A stretch of DNA of 42,298 nucleotides from an uncultured Eubacteriales bacterium (GCA_905199135.1 CAJKFC010000002.1:1-42298); one strand, 5' to 3'. Positions 7,554 to 16,160 are shown, counted from the first letter of the stretch. Notes: generated from the letters alone by a model not told the origin. Numbers and translations are program-made.

Positions 7554-7689
7554 GAACTTTTTGCAGACAAAAGCCGAGCTTTGCAAGGCCAGTCTGCGGT
7601 GTCGTCAGAGGCTATGCCGTCTGTTTTCGATTTTAACGGGTTCTCCCGTGTTTTTTTATATGTTGCGGTCTCTCCTTTTTCAAATTACA

Positions 7690-7724
7690 AAAAAGCAGCT
7701 CTGAAAGCTTCAGAGCCGCTTTTT
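7690..7724 (-). terminator. Terminator of the 3D-domain gene
   Basis: Stem GCTCTGAA / TTCAGAGC with an AGC loop, extended by AAAAGC/GCTTTT after one mismatch, with TTTTTT on the minus strand. It lies 27 nt after the stop. Confidence 0.85.
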
Positions 7725-7750
7725 AGAAATATACGAAAGGGGGGTATGTC

Positions 7751-8350
7751 TTATTTTACCTTTACATACACATCGGCATATCTTATACCCATGGAAAGGG
7801 CCTTGGAGTGGCTGCCGACAAGAACATCTATCTTGTTGCTCTTGATGGCTCCGCCTGTGTCCTCGGCTATGAAATCGCCGAGACCGTCGATGTGTACCGT
7901 CGAGCCGAGAGCTATCTTTCTGGGATCGACTGCGATTGTGCGTCCCTCTGTGACCTTTGTGCCCGAAGCGGTGATGCCGTGGGAGTTGCCGTTGCATTTG
8001 GAGCAGGGGCAATAGAAGGTAAGCTTAAAGTTGCCGACATATACATAGGAATCATCCATCAGCTCGGGGTTATAGGTGGAGGATTTGAACACCACGCTGC
8101 CGCCGAAGGTGGGGACATATTCAACCGGCTCTTCCTCGTGGACATCGGCCCAGTCGGAAATGGTGGGGACGGGGATATCGTCGGAATGTTCCAGTTCGCT
8201 GCCCGAAGCCATTACAGGTCTTGTGTTGCCCGAGAGCTCGACACCGGGAAGGGCCATGGCTGTCTGGGCTGTGGCTATCGGCATGAGGGCTGCCAGTATG
8301 GAAATAACGGAAAGGAAAGATGCGATCTTTCTTGTTGTTCTGCGTTTCAT
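7751..8350 (-). CDS. Secreted 3D (Asp-Asp-Asp) domain protein
   Basis: 199 residues from the ATG at 8350, chosen because AGGAG lies 7 nt upstream; an earlier in-frame start would add 11 residues over that site. Signal peptide: KRRTTRKIASFLSVISILAA, cleavage near TAMA. A low-complexity linker follows, then a C-terminal 3D domain: FKLTFYCPCSKCNG, GRTIAVDPRKIALGSTVHI, FIAEDTGGAIKSNKIDVLVG. The domain is named for three conserved aspartates, seen here in AVDP, AEDTGG and KIDVLVG. It has the double-psi beta-barrel fold of peptidoglycan lytic transglycosylases (MltA, Rpf/YabE, YocH). It probably acts on cell-wall peptidoglycan. There is no LysM, SH3 or G5 binding domain, so how it reaches the wall is not evident. 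Confidence 0.9.
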   Translation of the reverse strand: MKRRTTRKIASFLSVISILAALMPIATAQTAMALPGVELSGNTRPVMASGSELEHSDDIPVPTISDWADVHEEEPVEYVPTFGGSVVFKSSTYNPELMDDSYVYVGNFKLTFYCPCSKCNGNSHGITASGTKVTEGRTIAVDPRKIALGSTVHIDGLGDFIAEDTGGAIKSNKIDVLVGSHSKALSMGIRYADVYVKVK

Positions 8351-8373
8351 GATAAATCTCCTGAATTTTATTT

Positions 8374-8475
8374 TGAGTAACATAAGGCCGCGGTGCCTTT
8401 AGTATTTACCCTTTTGATACAGTATATTACAATTCGTAAGTAAGTTGTTACTCATTGTATTGGTTTTGTTACTCA
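8374..8475. promoter_or_regulatory. Three copies of a 9-mer upstream of the 3D gene
   Basis: TGTTACTCA occurs at 8446-8454 and 8467-8475, within a 12-bp identical direct repeat TTGTTACTCATT whose copies start 21 bp apart (two helical turns). It occurs again in inverted orientation (TGAGTAACA) at 8374-8382. Regular spacing ahead of a single gene suggests a regulator-binding array. The rest of the 8351-8736 gap is AT-rich with no gene, and I could not settle a promoter. Confidence 0.45.
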
Positions 8476-8735
8476 TTTGTAATTTTTTCAAGTGCACATA
8501 TAGAATACACCAAGCCGCAGAAAATGTCAACCCCAAAGGGTGTCAAAAGATAAATTTTGGTGATTTACAACAATATTTTTTCCGTATTATGAATTAGCCC
8601 GTCATAAACATATGTTTGATATTGTATATCCTGCATAAAAATCGGCATATTTAGACAAACTTCAAAATATTTCCCTTTATTATGAATCTGTGATATATTA
8701 TTACAAAAAAGACATTAAAAAACCTATTTTAGGAC

Positions 8736-8768
8736 AAAAAAGACGCCCCGAAAATGGGGCGTCTTTTA
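8736..8768 (-). terminator. Terminator at the end of the 17-gene pyr...leuS run
   Basis: Stem GACGCCCC / GGGGCGTC with a 6-nt loop, flanked by A and T tracts on both sides; on the minus strand it ends in TTTTTT. It lies 11 nt beyond the leuS stop. Confidence 0.92.
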
Positions 8769-8778
8769 TTTTTTCGCG

Positions 8779-11181
8779 TTATTTTACGACGATGTTTATT
8801 ATCTTGTTTTTGACGACGATGGTCTTTACGACATTCTTGCCCTCGAGGAATTTCTTTATCTTCTCGTCGGCAAAGGCGATGTTTTTGGCTGTCTCCTCGT
8901 CACAGTCGAAGGGCAGCTCGACGACAGAGCGAACCTTGCCGTTGACCTGTACGCCGACATTTATGCTCTCGTCCACCGTCAGAGCCTCGTCATACTTGGG
9001 GAAGGGAGTGTGAGCCAAAAGGGTCTTGCCGCCCAAGAGGCTGTTCATCTCCTCGGTGAGGTGGGGAGCGAAGGGATTTACAAGAGTTATAAAGGTCATG
9101 AGCTCGGCCTTGTTGACGCCCTTCTCATAGAAGCGGTTGAGCAGACCCATGAGGGCGGCTATGGCCGTGTTGAATCTCAGGCCCATGATGTCCTCGGAGA
9201 CCTTTTTGATGGTCTTGTGGATCTCTCTCTCGTTTTCCTTGGAGTAGCTGTCGCCCTCCTTGACCATGTCCATAAGGGCCCATGTGCGCTCTGCGAAGCG
9301 GCGGCTGCCCTTTATCGATGCGCTCGACCAGGGTGCTGCCTTTTCAAAGTCGCCCATGAACATCTCATAGAGACGGAAGGTGTCGGCGCCGTACTGCTCG
9401 ACGATGTCGTCGGGGTTGATGACATTTCCGCGGCTCTTGGACATCTTCTCTCCGTCCTCGCCAAGAATCATTCCGTGGCTCGTTCTCATGGCATAGGGCT
9501 CCTTTGTGGGCACTACGCCGATGTCATAGAGGAATTTATGCCAGAAGCGGGAGTAGAGCAGGTGGAGCGTCGTGTGCTCCATACCGCCGTTGTACCAGTC
9601 TACGGGAGTCCAGTACTCGAGAGCTTCCTTGGATGCGAGAGCCTCGTCATTGTGGGGATCGCAGTAGCGGAGGAAGTACCAGCTGGAGCCTGCCCACTGG
9701 GGCATTGTGTCGGTCTCACGCTTGGCGTCTGCGCCGCATATGGGGCATTTTGTATTTACAAAGGAATCTATATCGGCAAGGGGAGAATCGCCGTTTTCGT
9801 TGGGCTCATAGGACTCAACATCGGGCAGAGTCAGAGGCAGCTGATCCTCGGGCACTGTGACTGTGCCGCAGTGAGGACAGTAGATTATCGGAATGGGCTC
9901 GCCCCAATACCTCTGACGGGAGAATACCCAGTCTCTCAGCTTGTAGTTGACCTTTTTGTGTCCTACGCCCTCTTTTTCCAAAAATTCTATAATTGCCTTT
10001 TTGGCATCTTCCACCGACATTCCGTTCAAAAAGCCGCTGTTTACCATTGTGCCTGTCTCGCAGTCGGTAAACGCCTCTTTTTCGATGTCGCCGCCTGCGA
10101 CGACCTCGATTATCGGCAGACCGAACACCTTTGCGAAGGCGTAGTCTCTGTCATCGTGGGCAGGAACAGCCATGATGGCGCCTGTGCCGTAGGACATGAG
10201 AACATAGTCGGAGACAAAGATCGGAATCTCCGAGCCGTTTACGGGGTTTATGCCCCTTACGCCGTCAATTCTGACGCCTGTCTTTTCCTTCTGCATCTCG
10301 GAGCGCTCAAAGTCAGACTTTCTGGCGGCGGCCTCTCTGTAAGCGACTACCTCATCCCAGTTTGCTATCTTGTCCTTCCACTTGTCAACATAGGGGTGCT
10401 CGGGAGCTATAACCATATATGTAGCGCCGAACAGCGTGTCGGGGCGTGTTGTGTATATAGTCATCTTGTCGCCCTCGGTGGTGCTGAAATCCACCTCGGC
10501 GCCCTCGGAGCGTCCTATCCAGTTTTTCTGCTGGGTCTTTACTCTCTCGATGTAGTTTACATCGTCAAGGTCGTCAATAAGGCGCTGGGCATACTCGGTG
10601 ATTTTGAGCATCCACTGCTCCTTTTCCTTTCTGACGACGGGAGATCCGCATCTCTCACACACACCGCCGCTGGCCTCCTCATTGGCCAGAACACAGCGGC
10701 AGCTGGGGCACCAGTTGACCGGCATCTTGGTCTTGTAGGCGAGACCCTTTTTAAAGAGCTGAATGAATATCCACTGCGTCCACTTGAAATACTTGGGATC
10801 TGTGGTGTTTATCTCTCTGTCCCAGTCAAAGGACAGGCCGAGAGATTTGAGCTGGCTTTTAAAGCGGGCCACATTCTGCTCTGTGACCTTTATGGGGTGG
10901 ATCTTGTTCTTTATGGCAAAGTTCTCTGTGGGGAGGCCGAAAGCGTCCCATCCCATGGGGTAGAGAACATTGCAGCCGTTCATTCTCTTGTATCTCGCCA
11001 CTATGTCGAGGGCTGTGTAAGAACGGGGGTGTCCCACATGGAGACCTGCGCCCGAGGGGTACGGAAACTCGACAAGGGCGTAAAATTTAGGCAAAGTGTA
11101 GTCATTTTTGGCGGCGAATGCCTTTTCGTCGTCCCAAATTTTCTGCCATTTCTTCTCTATGGCCTGATAATCGTATTTCAT
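8779..11181 (-). CDS. leuS: Leucyl-tRNA synthetase
   Basis: Charges tRNA-Leu with leucine. 800 residues, normal for bacterial LeuRS. Class I signatures are intact: YPSGAGLHVGHPRSYT with HVGH at 48-51, and KMSKS at 579-583 (GEKMSKSRGN). The CP1 editing domain is present with TTRPDTLFGATY at 244 onward and the YGTGAIMAVPAHDDRDYAFA segment. Zinc-type cysteines are seen in NWCPSCRCVLANEE / CERCGSP and in CPHCG / CPICG. The C-terminal anticodon-binding and compact tail domains end in VVKNKIINIVVK. AGAGGAAG precedes the ATG. It is the last gene of the run, 19 nt after rsfS. No T-box leader is present directly upstream, which is unusual for a clostridial synthetase and fits its position deep in an operon. 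Confidence 0.98.
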   Translation of the reverse strand: MKYDYQAIEKKWQKIWDDEKAFAAKNDYTLPKFYALVEFPYPSGAGLHVGHPRSYTALDIVARYKRMNGCNVLYPMGWDAFGLPTENFAIKNKIHPIKVTEQNVARFKSQLKSLGLSFDWDREINTTDPKYFKWTQWIFIQLFKKGLAYKTKMPVNWCPSCRCVLANEEASGGVCERCGSPVVRKEKEQWMLKITEYAQRLIDDLDDVNYIERVKTQQKNWIGRSEGAEVDFSTTEGDKMTIYTTRPDTLFGATYMVIAPEHPYVDKWKDKIANWDEVVAYREAAARKSDFERSEMQKEKTGVRIDGVRGINPVNGSEIPIFVSDYVLMSYGTGAIMAVPAHDDRDYAFAKVFGLPIIEVVAGGDIEKEAFTDCETGTMVNSGFLNGMSVEDAKKAIIEFLEKEGVGHKKVNYKLRDWVFSRQRYWGEPIPIIYCPHCGTVTVPEDQLPLTLPDVESYEPNENGDSPLADIDSFVNTKCPICGADAKRETDTMPQWAGSSWYFLRYCDPHNDEALASKEALEYWTPVDWYNGGMEHTTLHLLYSRFWHKFLYDIGVVPTKEPYAMRTSHGMILGEDGEKMSKSRGNVINPDDIVEQYGADTFRLYEMFMGDFEKAAPWSSASIKGSRRFAERTWALMDMVKEGDSYSKENEREIHKTIKKVSEDIMGLRFNTAIAALMGLLNRFYEKGVNKAELMTFITLVNPFAPHLTEEMNSLLGGKTLLAHTPFPKYDEALTVDESINVGVQVNGKVRSVVELPFDCDEETAKNIAFADEKIKKFLEGKNVVKTIVVKNKIINIVVK

Positions 11182-11200
11182 CTTTCTTCCTCTTTTTTTG

Positions 11201-11554
11201 TTATTTCAAAAGGCTCGATATATCTATTTCCTCGCCGTCTGCCCAAAGGCGCTCCAGGGCGAAGAGCTCTCTTGTATCCTGGGTAAAGATGTTTACCACC
11301 ACCGAGCTGTAATCCATGAGCACCCAGTTTGAAGTGACGCCCTCCACATGGTGGGGATATAGGCCGTCGTTCTTTTTGAGGCTCTCCTCGATGTGGTCTG
11401 CAAGAGCTCTTATATGGGTGTTTGATGTACCTGTCATTATGACAAAGTAGTCGGTAAGGGTGGTGTTGCCGCTAACGCCGATGGCTGTTATCTCGACAGC
11501 TTTTTTATCGTCTGCTATCCTGACGATTTTTTCCATAAGTTCTCTCGATGTCAT
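11201..11554 (-). CDS. rsfS: Ribosomal silencing factor RsfS
   Basis: 117 residues of the RsfS/YbeB/Iojap family, which binds uL14 and blocks joining of the 30S and 50S subunits when nutrients are short. The motif series matches: DYFVIMTGTSNTHIRALADH, HHVEGVTSNWVLMDYSSVVV, and VNIFTQDTRELFALERLWAD. The neighbours yqeK, nadD and yhbY are its usual synteny partners in Firmicutes; here an LCP gene is inserted before it (38-nt gap). AGGAG precedes the ATG. Length is standard. Confidence 0.95.
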   Translation of the reverse strand: MTSRELMEKIVRIADDKKAVEITAIGVSGNTTLTDYFVIMTGTSNTHIRALADHIEESLKKNDGLYPHHVEGVTSNWVLMDYSSVVVNIFTQDTRELFALERLWADGEEIDISSLLK

Positions 11555-11592
11555 AGCTTTCTCCTGTAAAGTATATTTTAAGGTCTTTCTCT

Positions 11593-12936
11593 CTACTGCG
11601 ATGAGCTTTCGGAAGGAGCTTCTGTCGTGGGCATAGCCGTGGTGGCTTCGGTGGTGGGTGCCACAGTTGTAGTTTCGCTCTCGGTGGGTCTGGCTGTTGT
11701 TGTCTCCGATTCTGTTGGCTTTGCAGTTGTAGTTTCGCTCTCGGTGGGTTTGGCTGTGGTTGTCTCCGATTCTGTCGGCTTTGCCGTGGTGCTCTCTGTC
11801 TCCTTGCTTGTAGTAGAGGGTTTTGTATTATATAGAGACAGATCCCTTGTATTCATCTTGGTCAGATCCTTTTTGTAGGGGTTGAGATGGAGGTTCATAT
11901 ACTCCAGAGCCTCCTCCACATTGGGGATATAATAGGACTGATTGTGTCCGAAATCGGGCTCATAGAGGTATTTGTCATAGCCCGGCATGGTCTGCATGTT
12001 TATCTCGTCGGTGTTGATATTCAACGCTCTCATGCCGAACCACACGATTTCTCCGGCTGTAAGGTCGGTTGTGGTGTTTTCAAACACGGCGTCAAAGATG
12101 GTGTTGAGCTTGAGGATATTCTTAAAGGACGCCACTTCCTTTATGACCGTCTTTAAAAACTCTTTCTGCATCTCTATTCTCTGCACATCGCCGCCGGGAT
12201 ATCCGCCGCCGTCATTGTTCTTTCTGAACCTGACGAGCCACAGGGCCTGCTCGCCACTCAGCTCCTGTTCGCCCGCCTTGAGATGTATGTGGAGATCCTG
12301 GGTTGGATCGTCATAGTCCATATCCATGGGTACATCAAAAGTTATGCCGCCTATGGCGTCAATTATCTTGACAAAGCCATCAAAACTGACGACAACATAG
12401 CGGTCTATCGGCACGCCTAAAAGGTTTGTCACCTCTTCCTTGAGCTGCTCGGGGCCTCCTATGTATGCGCCGTTGAGTTTCTTGACGGGACGCTTGGTGT
12501 TGACCATGGTGTCTCGAGGGATGTTCATGACATTTACATCCTGATTTTTGACATCATAGGACACAAGCATCATCACATCGGCTCTCGTTTCGTCCTTGTC
12601 AACGCCTGCCACCAAAAATGTATAGTAATCCTCTTTTCGCTCGCCGCCCAGCTCGATATCGGGCTTTGTGCCTTCGTTTTCCGGATCCTCAGATGTCTTT
12701 GTCTCGTCCTCTTCTCCGCTTGTGCTTATATCCGGCGGCTTGACAAAAATCATGCACAGCGCCGTAACCGACATGACGACGGCCAAAACGGCGCATAGAA
12801 TTATCGTCATTCTGCGCTTTTTGATGAGCTGTTTTTTGCGCTGTCTGCGCTTTTCGGCTGCATCGGAGCTGCCTGCCGAATTTTCTGTCTTTCTTATATC
12901 TGTATTGCTTGCGTATTTTCCGCCTTGCTTTTTCAT
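11593..12936 (-). CDS. LCP (LytR-CpsA-Psr) family wall glycopolymer ligase
   Basis: LCP enzymes attach undecaprenyl-linked teichoic acid or capsule polymers to peptidoglycan. 447 residues: a basic cytoplasmic tail (~1-42), one TM helix (~43-65), an acidic linker, then the extracellular LCP domain (~105-270) with FLVAGVDKDETRADVMMLVS, the Arg-rich MNIPRDTMVN, VVVSFDGFVKIIDAIGGI, and ALWLVRFRKNNDGG followed by DVQRIEMQKEFL. These carry the Asp and Arg residues that bind the lipid pyrophosphate. A ~60-residue Thr/Pro/Glu-rich tail is made of ten-residue repeats. Its ATG overlaps the yqeK stop by 4 nt. The exact polymer is unknown. Confidence 0.92.
   Translation of the reverse strand: MKKQGGKYASNTDIRKTENSAGSSDAAEKRRQRKKQLIKKRRMTIILCAVLAVVMSVTALCMIFVKPPDISTSGEEDETKTSEDPENEGTKPDIELGGERKEDYYTFLVAGVDKDETRADVMMLVSYDVKNQDVNVMNIPRDTMVNTKRPVKKLNGAYIGGPEQLKEEVTNLLGVPIDRYVVVSFDGFVKIIDAIGGITFDVPMDMDYDDPTQDLHIHLKAGEQELSGEQALWLVRFRKNNDGGGYPGGDVQRIEMQKEFLKTVIKEVASFKNILKLNTIFDAVFENTTTDLTAGEIVWFGMRALNINTDEINMQTMPGYDKYLYEPDFGHNQSYYIPNVEEALEYMNLHLNPYKKDLTKMNTRDLSLYNTKPSTTSKETESTTAKPTESETTTAKPTESETTTAKPTESETTTARPTESETTTVAPTTEATTAMPTTEAPSESSSQ
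11640..11800 (-). repeat. Tandem ~30-bp repeats coding the LCP Thr/Pro-rich tail
   Basis: Four to five near-identical 30-bp units encode (T/S)ESETTTAKP-type decapeptides at the C-terminus of the LCP protein, decaying toward the stop. On the plus strand the unit contains tctccgattctgt alternating with tttcgctctcggt. Length variation between strains by slippage is likely. Confidence 0.8.
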
Positions 12937-13499
12937 TTTACTATCTCCTTGAGGCTTTCGAGGGCTTTTCTTGTGTTTTCACATATGGGTTTTCCGTGTT
13001 TTTCAAGATACTCGCAGTTGTCCCTGAGTATGTCGTATACCGCTCTGTCTATATTCTGAAAGGCTGTGCGGCGCCAGACCGGCGCTTTTTCCAGCTCTTT
13101 GTCTCTGCCTTTCTCGCATTTGTCGGCAACAAATATTATTTTTTCCAAAATGTCCATATTTTCCCTTGCCACCGTATGGTATTTTATGGCGTTGCAGACA
13201 TCGTCGTCGAGGCCGAAAACATGTCTCGCCACCTCGGCCGCCGTATCGGCGTGCACGCATTGGGGAAATTTTTCGGCAGAGTATTCTAATATTATATTAT
13301 ACTTTTCCGCCAATTTCAACTGTTCTTCGTATTTTTTTTCCTTTGTGCAGTCGTGAAGCAAGGCTGCCGCCCTGCCCTTCTCGCCTTTTACTCCGTATTT
13401 CATGCACAGCTCAAAGGCCAGCTTTTCCACCCCTAAAATGTGCCTGAAGCGCCTTTGAGAAACTCTTTTTTTGGTATATTCTCTTATTTCACCTATCAT
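12933..13499 (-). CDS. yqeK: YqeK family HD-domain hydrolase (Ap4A hydrolase type)
   Basis: 188 residues from the ATG at 13499; a TTG seven codons upstream is also in frame. HD-domain pattern: RFRHILGVEKLAFELC (first His), AALLHDCTKEKK (HD pair), HADTAAEVARHVFG and KYHTVARENM. YqeK proteins cleave diadenosine tetraphosphate symmetrically to ADP. The gene follows nadD with an 11-nt overlap, the classical Firmicutes nadD-yqeK pairing; in some bacteria the two are fused. It overlaps the LCP start by 4 nt. Confidence 0.92.
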   Translation of the reverse strand: MIGEIREYTKKRVSQRRFRHILGVEKLAFELCMKYGVKGEKGRAAALLHDCTKEKKYEEQLKLAEKYNIILEYSAEKFPQCVHADTAAEVARHVFGLDDDVCNAIKYHTVARENMDILEKIIFVADKCEKGRDKELEKAPVWRRTAFQNIDRAVYDILRDNCEYLEKHGKPICENTRKALESLKEIVK

Positions 13500-14076
13500 T
13501 GTAAAGCCTGTTTCTCTCAATATATTCGGCGATAATGGGAGGCACCATGTCGTGCCTTCCCCCTCTCACATCGGTGGAGGATATTTTGAGCACATCGTTA
13601 TCCACGACATGCACCTCGCCGCCCAAGTTTTTTCTTATGCTTTCGGCATAAAATTCCATGCTGTCTTTTTCCCTCTCGTCGCGGCAAAGGGCAAGAAGTG
13701 CGCAGCAGGCAAGTATTCTTTCGGGGTTTTTCCATTTTTCAAAGGTTCTGAGCATATCTGTACCCACTATGAAAAACAGCTTGTCCCCTTTGTAGAGCTC
13801 TTTAAAATGCTCCATTGTCTCATAGGTATAGCTCTTGCCCTCCTTCATAAGCTCCCACGCCGACACCTCGGCCCCTGCCATGTATGCCGCCATGTGGGTC
13901 ATAAAAAGCCTCTGCTCCTTCATGGGTGTATTTTGAGGGAGGGACTTGTGAGGGGGAATATTTGCCGGCACGAACACCACTCTGTCGAGCTTCATAGCTT
14001 TCTTTGCCGCCTTTGCCGCCGCTATATGCCCCATGTGAGGGGGATTGAAAGTTCCGCCGAATATTCCCGTTCTCAT
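13489..14076 (-). CDS. nadD: Nicotinate-nucleotide adenylyltransferase
   Basis: Converts nicotinate mononucleotide and ATP to deamido-NAD. 195 residues. The nucleotidyltransferase signature GIFGGTFNPPHMGHIAAAKA at 4-23 carries the (H/T)xGH motif, followed by FVPANIPPHKSLP, FFIVGTDMLRTFEKWKNP and the C-terminal LKISSTDVRGG (ISSTxxR motif). Start ATG at 14076, 9 nt after the yhbY stop. Length and motif order are standard. Confidence 0.97.
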   Translation of the reverse strand: MRTGIFGGTFNPPHMGHIAAAKAAKKAMKLDRVVFVPANIPPHKSLPQNTPMKEQRLFMTHMAAYMAGAEVSAWELMKEGKSYTYETMEHFKELYKGDKLFFIVGTDMLRTFEKWKNPERILACCALLALCRDEREKDSMEFYAESIRKNLGGEVHVVDNDVLKISSTDVRGGRHDMVPPIIAEYIERNRLYNDR

Positions 14077-14085
14077 AAAAGCTCC

Positions 14086-14382
14086 TTACTCTATCACGAT
14101 TTTCGGTTCTTTTTCGTTTCTCTTGTATATTACAAATCTTGTGCCGATGACCTGAACAGACTCGGCTCCTGTTTTAAGGCATATCTCCTCTGCCGCCTCT
14201 TTGGGAGAGAGGAGGGAGTTTTCCAAAACTCTCAGCTTTATGAGCTCTCTGGCTCTTAAAGCGTCCTCAATCTGATTTATGAGGTTTTCGCCCACTCCGT
14301 CCTTGCCTATCTGGAATATAGTCTCTATTCCGTTGGCCTCTTTTCTCAAAAAGGCCCTCTGTTTTGATGTAAGCATTATCAT
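14086..14382 (-). CDS. yhbY: YhbY/CRM-domain RNA-binding protein
   Basis: 98 residues, a stand-alone CRM domain: LTSKQRAFLRKEANGIETIF, QIGKDGVGENLINQIEDALR with the GxxG-like loop, ARELIKLRVLE, and the C-terminal AESVQVIGTRFVIYKRN. YhbY associates with pre-50S ribosomal particles. The ATG overlaps the GNAT stop (ATGA), and a second in-frame ATG lies two codons later. It occupies its usual position just upstream of nadD. Confidence 0.95.
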   Translation of the reverse strand: MIMLTSKQRAFLRKEANGIETIFQIGKDGVGENLINQIEDALRARELIKLRVLENSLLSPKEAAEEICLKTGAESVQVIGTRFVIYKRNEKEPKIVIE

Positions 14383-14798
14383 TCCCTTTCCAATATTTTA
14401 TACATATCTATATGGGGGCAGTGTTCGTCGAGATATTCCTCCCCTGTGGCGGTGTAGCCCATTTTTTCATAAAAGCCCCTTGCCTGACACTGAGCCGAAA
14501 GGACTGTCTTTTTTCCGCCCAGCTCCGCTGCCTTTTTCTCGAGAGCCTCTACCGCCATTCTTCCGTAGCCGCCCTTTCGGCAGTCTTTGACTACGGCTAT
14601 GCGGCCTATATGGTACTCGCCGTTTCCGCCGTACATTCTGCCGACGGCCACAGGCTTTCCCTCCTCCTCTATGAGAAGATGAAGGCAGTCTTCGTCGGTT
14701 TCGTCAAACTCCGCCTTGAAACCCTGCTCCTCCATAAAAACCTGCTCTCTTATGAGCTTTATTTCGGGCAAAAGCTGCCCTGATATTTTTACCGTCAT
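14379..14798 (-). CDS. GNAT family N-acetyltransferase
   Basis: 139 residues covering a single GNAT domain. The acetyl-CoA pyrophosphate loop is DCRKGGYGRMAVEAL (R-x-x-G-x-G/A), preceded by the YHIGRIAVVKD strand and followed by LSAQCQARGFYEKMGYTATG. The N-terminus (IREQVFMEEQGFKAEFDETD) resembles the ElaA/YjcF subgroup. The acceptor is unknown. It is translationally coupled on both sides: 4-nt overlaps with rdgB upstream and yhbY downstream. Its insertion in the rdgB-yhbY interval suggests operon membership rather than any proven link with ribosomes. Confidence 0.9.
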   Translation of the reverse strand: MTVKISGQLLPEIKLIREQVFMEEQGFKAEFDETDEDCLHLLIEEEGKPVAVGRMYGGNGEYHIGRIAVVKDCRKGGYGRMAVEALEKKAAELGGKKTVLSAQCQARGFYEKMGYTATGEEYLDEHCPHIDMYKILERE

Positions 14799-15412
14799 AT
14801 GCTATGACCTTTCTCAGCCAGATAAAGTTCCATTTTTACCTTAAAAGATGCCAGCGCTCTGCCTCTGTGGGATATTTTGTTCTTGGTCTCCCCGTCCATT
14901 TCGGCAAAGGTGGCTCCCGTCTCTTTTACATAGAACACGGGGTCGTAACCAAATCCTCCCGCGCCCGACGGTGCAAAGGCTATTTCGCCCTCACATTCCC
15001 CTCGGGCTTCTACCTTGTCTCCGTTTGGAAACACGCAGCAGATGGCCGACACGAATCTCGCCGACCTCTCGCCTTCGGGGACATTTTCCATATTTTTGAG
15101 CAGAAGGTTTGTCCTGTCCTCGTCGCTGCCCTCACAGTACCTTGCCGAGTACACCCCGGGCGCGCCGTTCAAGGCGTCGACGGCGAGACCCGAATCGTCG
15201 GCTATACAGGGCAGTCCGCTCTCTTTCATGCCGAAGCTTGCCTTTATAAAGGCGTTTTCCTCAAATGTAGTGCCTGTTTCCTCGGGGTCGGACACTATGC
15301 CCGCCTCTTTGAGGTTTATGCACTCAAAGCCCAAAGACGACAGTATCGTCTCCATCTCTTTGAGCTTTTTCTGATTGTTGGAGGCTATGAGAAGCTTATT
15401 CAAAGAGGTCAC
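14795..15412 (-). CDS. rdgB: XTP/dITP diphosphatase (RdgB/HAM1)
   Basis: Removes non-canonical purine triphosphates (ITP, dITP, XTP). About 205 residues. Signatures: LLIASNNQKKLKEMETIL (SxNxxK), FEENAFIKASFGMKESGLPC, the ADDSGLAVDALNGAPGVYSA active-site loop, GGFGYDPVFYV and KNKISHRGRALAS (SHR motif). The annotated start is GTG at 15412. A TTG three codons in gives an N-terminus (MNKLLIASNN) closer to the family and has AGGTGA at 5 nt, so that start is equally possible. It overlaps the end of rph. The rph-rdgB pairing is common in Firmicutes. Confidence 0.96.
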   Translation of the reverse strand: MTSLNKLLIASNNQKKLKEMETILSSLGFECINLKEAGIVSDPEETGTTFEENAFIKASFGMKESGLPCIADDSGLAVDALNGAPGVYSARYCEGSDEDRTNLLLKNMENVPEGERSARFVSAICCVFPNGDKVEARGECEGEIAFAPSGAGGFGYDPVFYVKETGATFAEMDGETKNKISHRGRALASFKVKMELYLAEKGHSI

Positions 15413-16127
15413 CTACCGCCTCTTTCTGAGCCTTTATAAGCTGATCTATGCCCTTTTCGGCCAGAGCGTAAAGGGTGTCCAGCTCCTTTTTGCTGAAAGG
15501 TCTGCCCTCGCCTGTGCCCTGCACCTCTACGATGTTGCCCTCGTCGTCCATGACATAGTTGCTGTCCACCGCCGCAGTGCTGTCCTCTTCATAGCAGAGG
15601 TCTGCCATGGCGTCGCCCCCCACTATGCCGCAGCTTATAGCCGCCACATAGGAATAAAGGGGTATCTTTCTTATAAGTCCCTCGTCGCGGAGTTTTGCAA
15701 GAGCCAGCACAAGAGCCACAAAACCTCCCGTTATCGAGGCGCATCTCGTGCCGCCGTCGGCCTGTATTACATCGCAGTCTATCGTTATGCATCTCTCGCC
15801 CAAAGCGTCAAGATTTGTGACAGAGCGGAGGGCTCTGCCGATAAGGCGCTGAATTTCGGCGCTGCGGCCGTTGAGCTTGAGTTTGGATATATCTCTGCTG
15901 CTTCTTGTATGGGTAGCTCTCGGGAGCATGGAATACTCGGCCGTCACCCATCCTCTTCCCGTATTTTTCAAAAAGGGCGGCACATTTTCTTCGACGCTGG
16001 CCGTACATATGACCTTTGTGTCGCCGCACTCTATGAGACAGGAGCCCTCTGCGTGCTTTGTGAAGTTAGTCGTTATCTTCACAGGCCTTATCTCGTCAAA
16101 GGCTCTGCCGTCTGCGCGCTTTGTCAT
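15396..16127 (-). CDS. rph: Ribonuclease PH
   Basis: Phosphorolytic trimming of tRNA 3' ends. 243 residues, standard length. Typical segments: RADGRAFDEIRPVKITTNFT, GSCLIECGDTKVICTASVEE, the GRGWVTAEYSMLPRATHTRS region with the conserved arginines, RSAEIQRLIGRALRS, TIDCDVIQADGGTRCASITG (phosphate/RNA-binding) and VDSNYVMDDEGNIVEVQGTG. GGAG precedes the ATG at 16127. A 60-nt gap with a stem-loop separates it from ftsY. Confidence 0.97.
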   Translation of the reverse strand: MTKRADGRAFDEIRPVKITTNFTKHAEGSCLIECGDTKVICTASVEENVPPFLKNTGRGWVTAEYSMLPRATHTRSSRDISKLKLNGRSAEIQRLIGRALRSVTNLDALGERCITIDCDVIQADGGTRCASITGGFVALVLALAKLRDEGLIRKIPLYSYVAAISCGIVGGDAMADLCYEEDSTAAVDSNYVMDDEGNIVEVQGTGEGRPFSKKELDTLYALAEKGIDQLIKAQKEAVGDLFE

Positions 16128-16160
16128 AGTTTTCTCCTTTCATCGGGTTTTACGCACAAT

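Noticed and set aside
11182..11200. T-box leader for leuS
   Set aside because: Only 19 nt separate rsfS and leuS, so no T-box can fit there, and none is apparent at the operon start.
9010..11286. 758-codon open frame on the plus strand opposite leuS
   Set aside because: It is the antisense shadow of leuS, whose motifs and length are canonical; the shadow has no ribosome binding site or recognisable domain.
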